Of a DNA stretch of 9,533 bases, positions 1 through 6,578 are shown one piece after another. The notes under the pieces were generated by a model, which did not search any database, was not told the origin of the DNA, and saw nothing but the letters and a program-made list of their open reading frames with translations. The DNA is taken from NCBI GenBank assembly GCA_031263335.1, contig JAISGB010000259.1, positions 1-9,533 of the forward strand, written 5' to 3'. A program made the position numbers and the translations under genes. Each line of letters begins with the position of its first letter. The stretch's first letter is position 1. This DNA is from Eubacteriales Family XIII. Incertae Sedis bacterium. GTDB lineage: Bacteria; Bacillota; Clostridia; Peptostreptococcales; Anaerovoracaceae.

Positions 1-336
1 TTGAAGGGCGGCAAGGGCGTCGCCGCCACCTTCGGCGTGTTGCTCGCCGTCGAACCGATCTTGGCCCTTCTGCTCATCGCTATCGTCCTGTTGACGGTGT
101 TGGCCGTCCGCATGGTGTCCGCCGGCGTCATCCTCGCGGCCGTCGTCGGCGTTCCCGTGAGCTATTTCTTCGATCATTGGTACCCGGGTTGGATTCTGTT
201 CATCGCGGCGTTGATCTGCATCAAGCACGCGGGGAACATCAAGCGCATCCTGAACGGCGTCGAATCGAAGATCGGCGTCGGGCGCGGGGGAAAAAAAGAT
301 CCCGGCGCGGACGGGGGCGGCGACGGACCCGGATGA
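1..336 (+). CDS. plsY: PlsY, acyl-phosphate:glycerol-3-phosphate acyltransferase (C-terminal part)
   Basis: This is the 3' part of an open reading frame cut by the window edge; the first codon (TTG) is probably an internal Leu, not the start. PlsY is an inner-membrane enzyme that moves an acyl group from acyl-phosphate to sn-glycerol-3-phosphate, giving lysophosphatidic acid in the first acylation of phospholipid synthesis. The visible 111 residues open with the glycine-rich GGKGVA motif expected for the second conserved cytoplasmic loop. Hydrophobic membrane segments follow (about residues 14-36, 38-56 and 62-75), then a H-x-x-N-I-K-R-x-L-x-G element typical of the PlsY C-terminus. Full-length PlsY is about 200 residues, so roughly half is missing. 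The tail is unusually rich in Gly and Asp (about residues 92-111). The next gene, gpsA, makes its substrate, which supports the call. Confidence 0.9.
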   Translation: MKGGKGVAATFGVLLAVEPILALLLIAIVLLTVLAVRMVSAGVILAAVVGVPVSYFFDHWYPGWILFIAALICIKHAGNIKRILNGVESKIGVGRGGKKDPGADGGGDGPG

Positions 337-361
337 CGCTCCTACGGCAAAAGAGTATACT
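333..361 (+). promoter_or_regulatory. Possible sigma-A promoter for gpsA-serC-DUF1015
   Basis: A -35-like ATGACG (333-338) that overlaps the plsY stop codon is followed after 17 bases by a -10-like TATACT (356-361). Spacing is ideal, with four of six and five of six consensus matches. It lies in a 94-base gap and would let gpsA and the genes after it be expressed independently of plsY. This is a pattern match only; read-through from plsY is equally possible. Confidence 0.35.
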
Positions 362-383
362 GTACCAAAGTAAAAAATAAGTG

Positions 384-415
384 CGCGGATCCGCCTCGGT
401 ATGCGGGGATCCGCG
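384..415 (+). other. Hairpin just upstream of the gpsA ribosome binding site
   Basis: CGCGGATCC (384-392) is the exact reverse complement of GGATCCGCG (407-415), giving a 9-bp GC-rich stem around a 14-base loop. Two further pairs are possible across a bulge. No T-run follows, so it is not an intrinsic terminator. It ends three bases before the TAAGGAG Shine-Dalgarno (418-424) of gpsA, where it could affect translation or mRNA stability. Its regulatory role is inferred. Confidence 0.45.
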
Positions 416-430
416 GGTAAGGAGATTGGA

Positions 431-1438
431 ATGACAAACGGGCGGACAATCGGCCTGATCGGGGGCGGCAGTTGGGGGACGGCGTTGGCCAATCTGTTGG
501 GGAACGCCGGGCATCGCGTACGGATATGGGATCTGAACGAGGAGTTGCTCGCGGATATGGAGCGGGATCGGGAGAACAAGCGCTACCTCCCGGGCGTCGC
601 GATCTGCGACAATGTGACCGTCGCGCACAGGCTTGCGGACGCCTTGGACGGCGCCGGCCTTGCCCTGTTCGCGGTACCCGCCCAACATTTCAGAAGTGCG
701 ATCTCCTCGGCGCTCCCCTTTATGCGGCAGGACGCGATCCTCGTGAACGTGGCGAAGGGCATCGAGCAGGGCAGCCTCATGACCATCTCCCAAATCGCCG
801 CCGAACGTGCGCCGACGTGCGCCTACGCGGTGTTGTCGGGGCCGTCGCACGCGGAGGAGGTCGGCGCGAATATGCCCACGACCGTGGCCGTAGCGTCCGC
901 GGATATCCGGGTCGCGGAACAGGTGCAGGATATCTTCATGACCGACCGGTTCCGGATCTACACGAATACCGACGTCATCGGCTTGGAGTTGGGCGGCTCG
1001 CTGAAAAACATCATCGCCCTCGGCGCGGGCATATCGGACGGCATGGGGTTTGGCGACAATACGAAGGCGGCGCTCATGACGCGGGGCATGGCCGAAATGG
1101 TTCGACTCGGCGTCAGGATGGGCGCGCATGCGGAGACGTTTTCGGGTTTGTCGGGGATCGGCGATCTGATCGTGACCTGTACGAGTATGCACAGCCGGAA
1201 TCGGCGGTGCGGCATCCTCATCGGCGAGGGCATGGACCCGAAGGAGGCCACGGCCAAGGTCGGCATGGTGGTGGAGGGCATGTACACCGCCGAAGCCGCC
1301 TACGATCTGTCGCGGCGGTTCGACATAGAAATCCCCATCACGGAGAGCATCTGCAAGGTCATCAAGGGGGAACTCGACGCGAAGGAAGCGCTCACAGCCC
1401 TCATGGGCAGGCCCAAACGGCATGAGCGGGAGGCATAA
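431..1438 (+). CDS. gpsA: GpsA, NAD(P)+-dependent glycerol-3-phosphate dehydrogenase
   Basis: This cytoplasmic enzyme reduces dihydroxyacetone phosphate to sn-glycerol-3-phosphate, the backbone precursor for phospholipids. The product is 335 residues, the normal family length. An N-terminal Rossmann fold is shown by GGGSWG (residues 11-16; Gly11, Gly13 and Gly16 of GxGxxG). NVAKG (106-110) carries the conserved Lys109, SGPSHAEE (136-143) is the substrate-region signature, and Lys192 in SLKNIIALGAG matches the catalytic lysine. GIGDL (242-246) and SRNRR (255-259) are the usual C-terminal domain signatures. ATG at 431 is preferred over the in-frame ATG at 401, because 401 lies inside the upstream hairpin while TAAGGAG (418-424) sits seven bases before 431. 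The gene follows plsY, which uses its product, and its stop codon overlaps the ribosome binding site of serC. Confidence 0.97.
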   Translation: MTNGRTIGLIGGGSWGTALANLLGNAGHRVRIWDLNEELLADMERDRENKRYLPGVAICDNVTVAHRLADALDGAGLALFAVPAQHFRSAISSALPFMRQDAILVNVAKGIEQGSLMTISQIAAERAPTCAYAVLSGPSHAEEVGANMPTTVAVASADIRVAEQVQDIFMTDRFRIYTNTDVIGLELGGSLKNIIALGAGISDGMGFGDNTKAALMTRGMAEMVRLGVRMGAHAETFSGLSGIGDLIVTCTSMHSRNRRCGILIGEGMDPKEATAKVGMVVEGMYTAEAAYDLSRRFDIEIPITESICKVIKGELDAKEALTALMGRPKRHEREA

Positions 1439-1448
1439 GGAGAAGAAC

Positions 1449-2534
1449 ATGAAGACGAAATACAATTTTTCGGCGGGTCCGTCCGTATTGCCGAAGCCGG
1501 TCTTGGAAAAGGCGAGGGATTCCTTGATTGATTATGAGGGGAGCGGCATGTCCGTCATGGAGATGAGCCACCGTTCCGCCGAATTCGACGGGATATTCAG
1601 GCGGACGGAATCCCTCTTCCGCAAGGTCTTGGGCATCCCGGACGGCTACAAGGTCCTCCTGCTTCAGGGCGGGGCGACCATGCAGTTTGCCATGGTCCCA
1701 ATGAACCTCTTGGCGCGCGGCGGCAAGGCCGACTATGTGCTGACGGGGAATTTCTCGAACAACGCATATAAAGAAGCCTTGCTTTTTGGCAAGCCCATCT
1801 CCGTTGCGGGCAGCACAAAGGACGAGAACTTTCGCCGCATTCCCGCGCAGGGGGAACTGACCTTGGATCCGGACGCCGACTATCTGCATCTCTGCTCGAA
1901 CAACACGATCTTTGGGACGAAATGGCAGTACATCCCGGAGACGGGCCGAGTCCCCATCGTCGCGGACATGAGTTCCTGCATCCTTTCGGAGCCGGTGGAC
2001 GTCTCAAGGTACGGGATCATCTATGCGGGCGCGCAGAAGAACATCGCCCCCGCGGGCCTGACCCTCGTGATCATCCGCGAGGATCTGATCGGCGATCCCC
2101 TGCCGGGGACGCCCACGATGCTCAATTACAAGGTGATGGCCGAGAACGATTCGATGAAGAACACACCTCCGTGTTGGCCGATCTACATCTCTATGTTGGT
2201 GCTCGAATGGATCGTCGAAACGGGCGGGTTGGAGGCCATGAGGGAACGAAACCGAAGCAAGGCGGGTTTGCTCTACGATTTCTTGGACGCGTCGGATTTC
2301 TATCAAACCAACGCGGACGCGGAGGATCGTTCCCTCATGAACGTGACCTTTTCGACGGGAGACGAGGAGAAGGACAAGGCGTTCGTCGCCGAGGCGAAGG
2401 AGGCCGGCATGTCCAACCTGAAGGGGCATCGTTCCGTCGGCGGGATGCGGGCTTCCATTTACAACGCCATGCCACGGGAAGGCGTGTCGTATCTGATCGA
2501 TTTTATGCGTGATTTTGCGCAACGGAAGGGGTGA
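1449..2534 (+). CDS. serC: SerC, phosphoserine aminotransferase
   Basis: SerC is a PLP-dependent class V aminotransferase that converts 3-phosphohydroxypyruvate and glutamate to O-phosphoserine and 2-oxoglutarate, the second step of serine synthesis; it can also serve in pyridoxal phosphate synthesis. The product has 361 residues, the usual length. It begins with the NFSAGPSVLP signature (residues 5-14) and has EMSHRS (38-43) and LLQGGATMQF (71-80). The PLP-binding lysine is Lys197 in AGAQKN, close to Lys198 of E. coli SerC. GHRSVGGMRASIYNA near the C-terminus is the phosphate-binding segment. ATG at 1449 is chosen because AAGGAG (1437-1442), overlapping the gpsA stop codon, lies six bases ahead. 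Only 10 bases separate it from gpsA and 7 from the next gene, so the three are probably co-transcribed. serA and serB are not in the window. Confidence 0.97.
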   Translation: MKTKYNFSAGPSVLPKPVLEKARDSLIDYEGSGMSVMEMSHRSAEFDGIFRRTESLFRKVLGIPDGYKVLLLQGGATMQFAMVPMNLLARGGKADYVLTGNFSNNAYKEALLFGKPISVAGSTKDENFRRIPAQGELTLDPDADYLHLCSNNTIFGTKWQYIPETGRVPIVADMSSCILSEPVDVSRYGIIYAGAQKNIAPAGLTLVIIREDLIGDPLPGTPTMLNYKVMAENDSMKNTPPCWPIYISMLVLEWIVETGGLEAMRERNRSKAGLLYDFLDASDFYQTNADAEDRSLMNVTFSTGDEEKDKAFVAEAKEAGMSNLKGHRSVGGMRASIYNAMPREGVSYLIDFMRDFAQRKG

Positions 2535-2541
2535 AGGGACG

Positions 2542-3783
2542 ATGTCGGATGTGAGACCGTTCCGGGCGGTGCGCCCGGCGCCCGGCATGGCCGAGGACGT
2601 CGCGGCGTTGCCCTATGATGTCATGACCGCAGAGGAGGCCCGCGTCGTCGCGGGCGACAATCCGCTGTCGTTCCTGCATGTGGACAAGGCGGAGATCGAT
2701 CTGGATCCGTCCTTGGATCCCTATGACGGCCGCGTCTACGAAAGGGCGCGGGAAAATTTCGCCTCGCTCAGGGACGAAGGCGTCCTGCGCAAGGACGCGC
2801 GGGTCCATTACTATCTCTATCGTCTGACGATGGAAGGCGTCGCGCAGACGGGCGTCGTCGCCTGCCCCTCCGTCGATGACTGTCTGGCGGACCGTATCAA
2901 GAAGCATGAGTTGACACGGGCGGACAAGGAGGCGGATCGCATCCGCCACGTGGATGTCTTGGACGCCAATACGGGACCCATCTTCCTGACGCATCGTCCG
3001 AACGCGCCCCTCGCGGGCATCGTCTCGGATTGGATCGATCGGCACGGCCCCATCTTCGATTTTACGCGCGCGGACGGCATCCGGCACGAGGGGTGGGTCA
3101 TCGACGACGCGGATGTCTGCGGGCGGGTGTCCGCGGCCTATCGAAACATCCCGACGCTCTACATCGCCGACGGCCACCATCGTTGCGCTTCGGCCGTCAA
3201 GGTCGCGTTGAAGCGCCGCGCGGCGCAACCCGGTTTTACGGGGGAGGAGGAATTTAACTATTTCCTCGCCGTGGTCTTCCCCTCGGATGAACTCAGGATA
3301 TTGGATTACAACCGCGTCGTAAAGGATCTGGGCGGCAGGACGCCGCAGGTATTTTTGGAAGCTCTGTCTCGGGAGTTCGAGATCGAGGCGTCGGACGCGC
3401 CGGTCGGCTCGAAGGAGAAGCATGTGTTCGGGCTATTTTTGGACGGTCGTTGGTATCGGATGGCCGTTCGTCCGGGCGTCGCTTCCTCCGCCGACCCCGT
3501 GGATCGATTGGATGTGTCCATCCTGCAACAACGCGTGTTCGGCCCCTTGCTCGGCATTACGGACCCTCGTACCGATAAGCGGATCGATTTTATCGGCGGC
3601 ATACGCGGACTCGGGGAGTTGGAACGGCGGGTCCGGACGGATATGGCGGCGGCGTTCTCGCTCTGCCCGACCGGTGTGGACGACCTGATGGATATCGCGG
3701 ACGCGGGGAAGATCATGCCGCCCAAGAGCACGTGGTTTGAACCGAAGTTGCTTAGCGGATTGTTCATCCATGATCTGAAATAA
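2542..3783 (+). CDS. DUF1015 family protein, possibly linked to serine metabolism
   Basis: The 413-residue product matches the DUF1015 family from end to end. Family hallmarks are VRPFRAVRP near the start, ALPYDV (residues 22-27), HYYLYRL (89-95), a charged KKHE stretch (120-123), IADGHHR (208-214) and NYFLAVVFP with YNRVV (239-260). No signal peptide or membrane segment is apparent, so it is probably cytoplasmic. No activity is established to my knowledge. The DGHHR loop resembles the D-G-H-x-R type motif of ParB/sulfiredoxin-fold proteins, a fold that includes free-serine kinases such as SerK and SbnI. With serC ending seven bases upstream, this suggests (inference only) a phosphoserine- or serine-directed enzyme. 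ATG at 2542 follows a GAAGGG ribosome binding site (2533-2538) and fits the conserved N-terminus; an earlier in-frame start at 2509 would lie inside serC. Confidence 0.88.
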   Translation: MSDVRPFRAVRPAPGMAEDVAALPYDVMTAEEARVVAGDNPLSFLHVDKAEIDLDPSLDPYDGRVYERARENFASLRDEGVLRKDARVHYYLYRLTMEGVAQTGVVACPSVDDCLADRIKKHELTRADKEADRIRHVDVLDANTGPIFLTHRPNAPLAGIVSDWIDRHGPIFDFTRADGIRHEGWVIDDADVCGRVSAAYRNIPTLYIADGHHRCASAVKVALKRRAAQPGFTGEEEFNYFLAVVFPSDELRILDYNRVVKDLGGRTPQVFLEALSREFEIEASDAPVGSKEKHVFGLFLDGRWYRMAVRPGVASSADPVDRLDVSILQQRVFGPLLGITDPRTDKRIDFIGGIRGLGELERRVRTDMAAAFSLCPTGVDDLMDIADAGKIMPPKSTWFEPKLLSGLFIHDLK

Positions 3784-3833
3784 GAATCGCCGCGCCGAAT
3801 TACCTTACAGTTTGATTTGTCGTATCGAAGTTT

Positions 3834-3862
3834 TTGGTTTTTTGCGCCGAATGTGTTATTAT
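3834..3862 (+). promoter_or_regulatory. Likely extended -10 promoter for the nucleobase permease
   Basis: TTGGTT (3834-3839) is followed after 17 bases by TATTAT (3857-3862), and TGT directly before the -10 gives an extended TGn element (3854-3856). The surrounding stretch is clearly more AT-rich than the flanking genes. Transcription would start near 3869, leaving a leader of about 40 bases. I see no purine riboswitch core or PyrR-type attenuator in this gap (3784-3907), and no terminator behind the DUF1015 gene. Confidence 0.55.
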
Positions 3863-3907
3863 GGTTACTGTCGTTAATAACATTGAGGAAAACGCAGGAA
3901 TTGAAAA

Positions 3908-5248
3908 ATGGTAAAATACGGGCTCGACGCCCCGATCGAAACGAGCAAGACTGTGGTCTACGGGGTTCAGCACATGATCCTTTTCGTCGCGAACTCGGCC
4001 ATCATGCCGGTGATCGTCGCGAAATCGCTCGGCCTCGAATACACGGAGATCTCGGACATGCTGTTGCGCACCTTGTTCCTCTGCGGCGTGCTCTCGATCA
4101 TCCAGACGCGTTTTGGACATAGGTATCCAATCATCGATGGGCCGGGCGGCCTTTGGATCACCGTACTCATCAATTTGGGTGCGATCACCTCCTCGCTCGG
4201 CGGCGATTTTGTCGCGCTGCGGACGAGCCTCGAACTCGGGATGCTGATCTCCGGCGTGTTCCTGTTTTTGCTCGGCATATCGGGCAAGATGAAGTACGTC
4301 GCGGCTCTGTTTTCTCCGATGGTGAACGGTGTTTTTCTCGTACTCATGCCGATACAGCTCAGCAAGAGCTTTGTCTTGGGCATGCTCGGAAACATCGACG
4401 GGGGGACGGGCGTCAGCGGGAAGGACTTCATCGCGTTTTGGATCACCGCTTTGGTCATGCTCGTCATCAACATCAAAGGAAAAGGATTCCTGCGCAGCAT
4501 CGCGATACTCATCGGCGTCGCGGTCGGGTGGGTCGTCGCCGCGATGATCGGCATCGCCGACTTCAGCGAGATGGGGAAGCCGGATCACATCTTTCAGTTG
4601 CCGCAGCCCTTCGCTTGGGGAACGCCGACCGTCGACGCGGGCATCATCCTCACCTGCGTGATCGGTTCCTTCCTGCTTTTCGCGAACGTGATCGCGAGTT
4701 TCGTCGGCATGGCGGATGTCCTTGGCGAGGAACTGACGGAGAAACAGCTCAATCGCGGCACGATGTGCTACGGGCTTTCCTCGTTTATGACCGGCGTGTT
4801 CCCGACGGTCGGGTTTACGGTCTTTGCTATCTCGATGGGCATCGTGCGACTGACCGGCGTCGCGACCCGCAAGCCCTTTTATCTCGGCAGCGTCGTCATG
4901 ATCGTCCTCGGGCTTTTCGCGCCGATCGGCCTCTTTTTCGCGACGATTCCCTCGTCCGTGGGATACGGCGCGATGATGGTGCTCTTTGCCGTCATCGTCA
5001 AGCAGGGCGTCGATTGCTTCCAAAAGGCGAACATCACGGAGCGCAAGGGGTTTGCGCTCGGCGTCTCCATGTTGGCCGGCACGGGGATCATGATGCAACC
5101 GTTTGCCGTATTCCAAAACCTGCCGAACGTTATCGTGCCTTTCGCGTCAAACGGGTTGCTCGTGGGCGTCATACTCGCGATCGTGCTCGAACAGATATTG
5201 AAGGACAGGACAAAGGATCGGCGGATCCCCGACGCGCGGGAGCGATAA
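3908..5248 (+). CDS. NCS2-family (uracil/xanthine-type) nucleobase permease
   Basis: The 446-residue, highly hydrophobic product is predicted to be an inner-membrane nucleobase:cation symporter of the Xan_ur_permease (NCS2) family. Family features by eye are the Gln-His pair in the first membrane helix (QH, residues 21-22), a GPGGLW segment (78-83) in the place of the TM3 region, and MGIVRLTGVATR (310-321), which aligns with the NCS2 signature NxGLxxLTGVxSR. About 12-14 membrane segments can be drawn, and the C-terminus is basic and cytoplasmic. The usual substrate-site acids look altered: the TM8 position (around Ala263, ANVIASF) and the TM10 position (Ile308-Ser309) lack the expected Glu or Glu/Gln-Asn. 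The substrate is therefore unassigned and may not be uracil or xanthine. ATG at 3908 has CAGGAA eight bases upstream. The gene appears monocistronic. Confidence 0.85.
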   Translation: MVKYGLDAPIETSKTVVYGVQHMILFVANSAIMPVIVAKSLGLEYTEISDMLLRTLFLCGVLSIIQTRFGHRYPIIDGPGGLWITVLINLGAITSSLGGDFVALRTSLELGMLISGVFLFLLGISGKMKYVAALFSPMVNGVFLVLMPIQLSKSFVLGMLGNIDGGTGVSGKDFIAFWITALVMLVINIKGKGFLRSIAILIGVAVGWVVAAMIGIADFSEMGKPDHIFQLPQPFAWGTPTVDAGIILTCVIGSFLLFANVIASFVGMADVLGEELTEKQLNRGTMCYGLSSFMTGVFPTVGFTVFAISMGIVRLTGVATRKPFYLGSVVMIVLGLFAPIGLFFATIPSSVGYGAMMVLFAVIVKQGVDCFQKANITERKGFALGVSMLAGTGIMMQPFAVFQNLPNVIVPFASNGLLVGVILAIVLEQILKDRTKDRRIPDARER

Positions 5249-5258
5249 AGCCGCGCGT
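5232..5258 (+). other. Hairpin bracketing the permease stop codon
   Basis: ACGCGCGG (5232-5239) pairs perfectly with CCGCGCGT (5251-5258) across an 11-base loop that contains the TAA stop at 5246-5248. No T-run follows, so it is not a standard intrinsic terminator. It could still protect the 3' end of the message or assist another form of termination, since a separate promoter for mreB begins about 30 bases later. Confidence 0.4.
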
Positions 5259-5289
5259 AAAACGGTGGGTCGGAAATGGAACGCCTCTA

Positions 5290-5318
5290 TTGTAATCATA
5301 CCGTTTTCACGATATAAT
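5290..5318 (+). promoter_or_regulatory. Strong sigma-A promoter for mreB/mbl
   Basis: TTGTAA (5290-5295), 17 bases, then a perfect TATAAT (5313-5318). Initiation would fall near 5325, giving a leader of about 158 bases before the TTG start. An 8-bp inverted repeat, AAAACGGT (5259-5266) and ACCGTTTT (5300-5307), has its right arm in the promoter spacer and could be an operator. The leader (about 5325-5482) holds no convincing gene: an open frame of 62 codons through it spans the promoter and resembles nothing I know. Confidence 0.7.
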
Positions 5319-5482
5319 GGGTGGGCGGTTGAGAGGACGAACGAAGAATTCGCGCGACAAAAAATCGCAACACAAATAGGATGGGTTCCGAAATACGCGA
5401 CGCATAGAATGAGACTCGCGTTGCTCGCAGCTAATAGCGTGACCGTTGTATAGTTACCGCATGAACAAAGGAGTGATTGATT

Positions 5483-6505
5483 TTGGCCTTCAAAGACGAA
5501 GTGGGCATTGACCTCGGGACGGCGAATGTCTTAGTGTATATAAAGGGGAAGGGTATTGTTCTGAACGAACCGTCCGTGGTTGCGATCAACGACGAGACAA
5601 ATGATATCCTCGCGGTGGGCGAGGAGGCCCGCAAGATGTTGGGCCGGACCCCCGCCAATATCATCGCGGTGCGCCCGCTCAAAGACGGCGTCATTTCCGA
5701 CTATGAAGTCACGGAGCGGATGCTGAAATATTTCATCAGAAAGAGTTGCGGAGGCAGCAAGTTCTTCCGGCCCCGGATCATGATCTGTGTGCCGAGCGGC
5801 GTCACGGAGGTCGAGAAACGGGCGGTCATCGAGGCGGCGACGCAGGCCGGCGGCAAATCCGTCTATCTGATGGAGGAACCGGTCGCGGCCGCCATCGGCG
5901 CGGGTCTTGACATCACGGGTCCGGACGGGAAGATGGTCATCGACATCGGCGGCGGCACCTCGGACGTCGCGGTCATTTCCTTGGGGACGATCGTGACGAG
6001 CATGTCGGTCAAGGTGGCGGGGGACAGCCTCGACGACGCCATCATCAAATATATGCGGAAGGAACACAAGCTCTATATCGGAGAGCGGACGGCGGAACAG
6101 ATGAAGATCACGGTGGGGACCGCCTTTCCGAGGGAGGAGTCCGTGTCGTTTGAATGCAGGGGGCGCGACTTGGTCACAGGTTTGCCCAAGTCCATCGACG
6201 TCACCTCCGAGGAGATGTTGGAAGCGCTCGACGAACCCTTGCAGACCATCTGCGAGACGGTCCACCACGTCTTGGAAAACACGCCGCCGGAGCTTGCCGC
6301 CGATATTTCGAACACGGGTATTGTCATCACGGGCGGAGGCGCGTTGCTGAACGGCATCGACAAGCGGATCAAGAAGCGGACGGGCATCGATGTGATCATC
6401 GCGGAGGATCCCAAATCGTGCGTGGCGATCGGGACCGGGAAGGCGCTCAATTCGATGGACGCCATAGAGAGCAGACAGGTCAATCAGCGCAAGCAGATAC
6501 TTTAA
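5483..6505 (+). CDS. mreB: MreB/Mbl family rod-shape actin homologue
   Basis: MreB/Mbl polymerises with ATP into membrane-bound filaments that guide the elongation machinery for peptidoglycan in rod-shaped cells. The product has 340 residues, normal for the family. The actin-fold motifs are intact: phosphate-1 GIDLGTAN (residues 8-15), phosphate-2 DIGGGTSD (154-161) and the adenosine motif TGGGALLNGID (283-293). GIVLNEPSVVA and RTPANI near the N-terminus resemble Bacillus Mbl more than MreB, so Mbl is a fair alternative name. TTG at 5483 is preferred over TTG at 5477: AAAGGAG (5467-5473) is nine bases from the former and only three from the latter, and MAFKDEVGID matches the family N-terminus. 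The gene stands alone, with its own promoter and terminator and no mreC or mreD after it, as for solitary Mbl-type paralogues. Confidence 0.95.
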   Translation: MAFKDEVGIDLGTANVLVYIKGKGIVLNEPSVVAINDETNDILAVGEEARKMLGRTPANIIAVRPLKDGVISDYEVTERMLKYFIRKSCGGSKFFRPRIMICVPSGVTEVEKRAVIEAATQAGGKSVYLMEEPVAAAIGAGLDITGPDGKMVIDIGGGTSDVAVISLGTIVTSMSVKVAGDSLDDAIIKYMRKEHKLYIGERTAEQMKITVGTAFPREESVSFECRGRDLVTGLPKSIDVTSEEMLEALDEPLQTICETVHHVLENTPPELAADISNTGIVITGGGALLNGIDKRIKKRTGIDVIIAEDPKSCVAIGTGKALNSMDAIESRQVNQRKQIL

Positions 6506-6551
6506 ATACAAATTCAAAAACTGCGCGGCAGTCACAACAGAACAAACAAAG

Positions 6552-6578
6552 GCGACCGGATCATTCGGTCGCTTTTTT
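6552..6578 (+). terminator. Rho-independent terminator of mreB/mbl
   Basis: GCGACCG (6552-6558) and CGGTCGC (6566-6572) form a perfect 7-bp stem, extendable by a G-U and an A-U pair, followed directly by six T residues (6573-6578). It lies 47 bases after the mreB stop codon. A smaller hairpin, ACTGC/GCAGT (6520-6524 with 6528-6532), precedes it. Confidence 0.92.

Noticed and set aside
239..1465. Long minus-strand open frame (408 codons) opposite gpsA
   Set aside because: It is antisense to a complete, motif-perfect gpsA, rich in Arg and His as expected for a GC-driven shadow frame, and has no recognisable domain.
3784..3907. Purine riboswitch or PyrR attenuator in front of the permease
   Set aside because: No conserved riboswitch core or terminator/antiterminator pair is visible, and the likely leader is only about 40 bases.
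3800..5116. Minus-strand open frame of 438 codons opposite the permease
   Set aside because: Its composition (His, Arg, Asp, Glu runs) is the mirror of a hydrophobic GC-rich gene. It has no motif, and the plus-strand permease accounts for the sequence.
5265..5453. Possible small gene of 62 codons upstream of mreB
   Set aside because: It spans the -35/-10 promoter, has no good ribosome binding site and resembles no family I know. The promoter and leader explain the region better.
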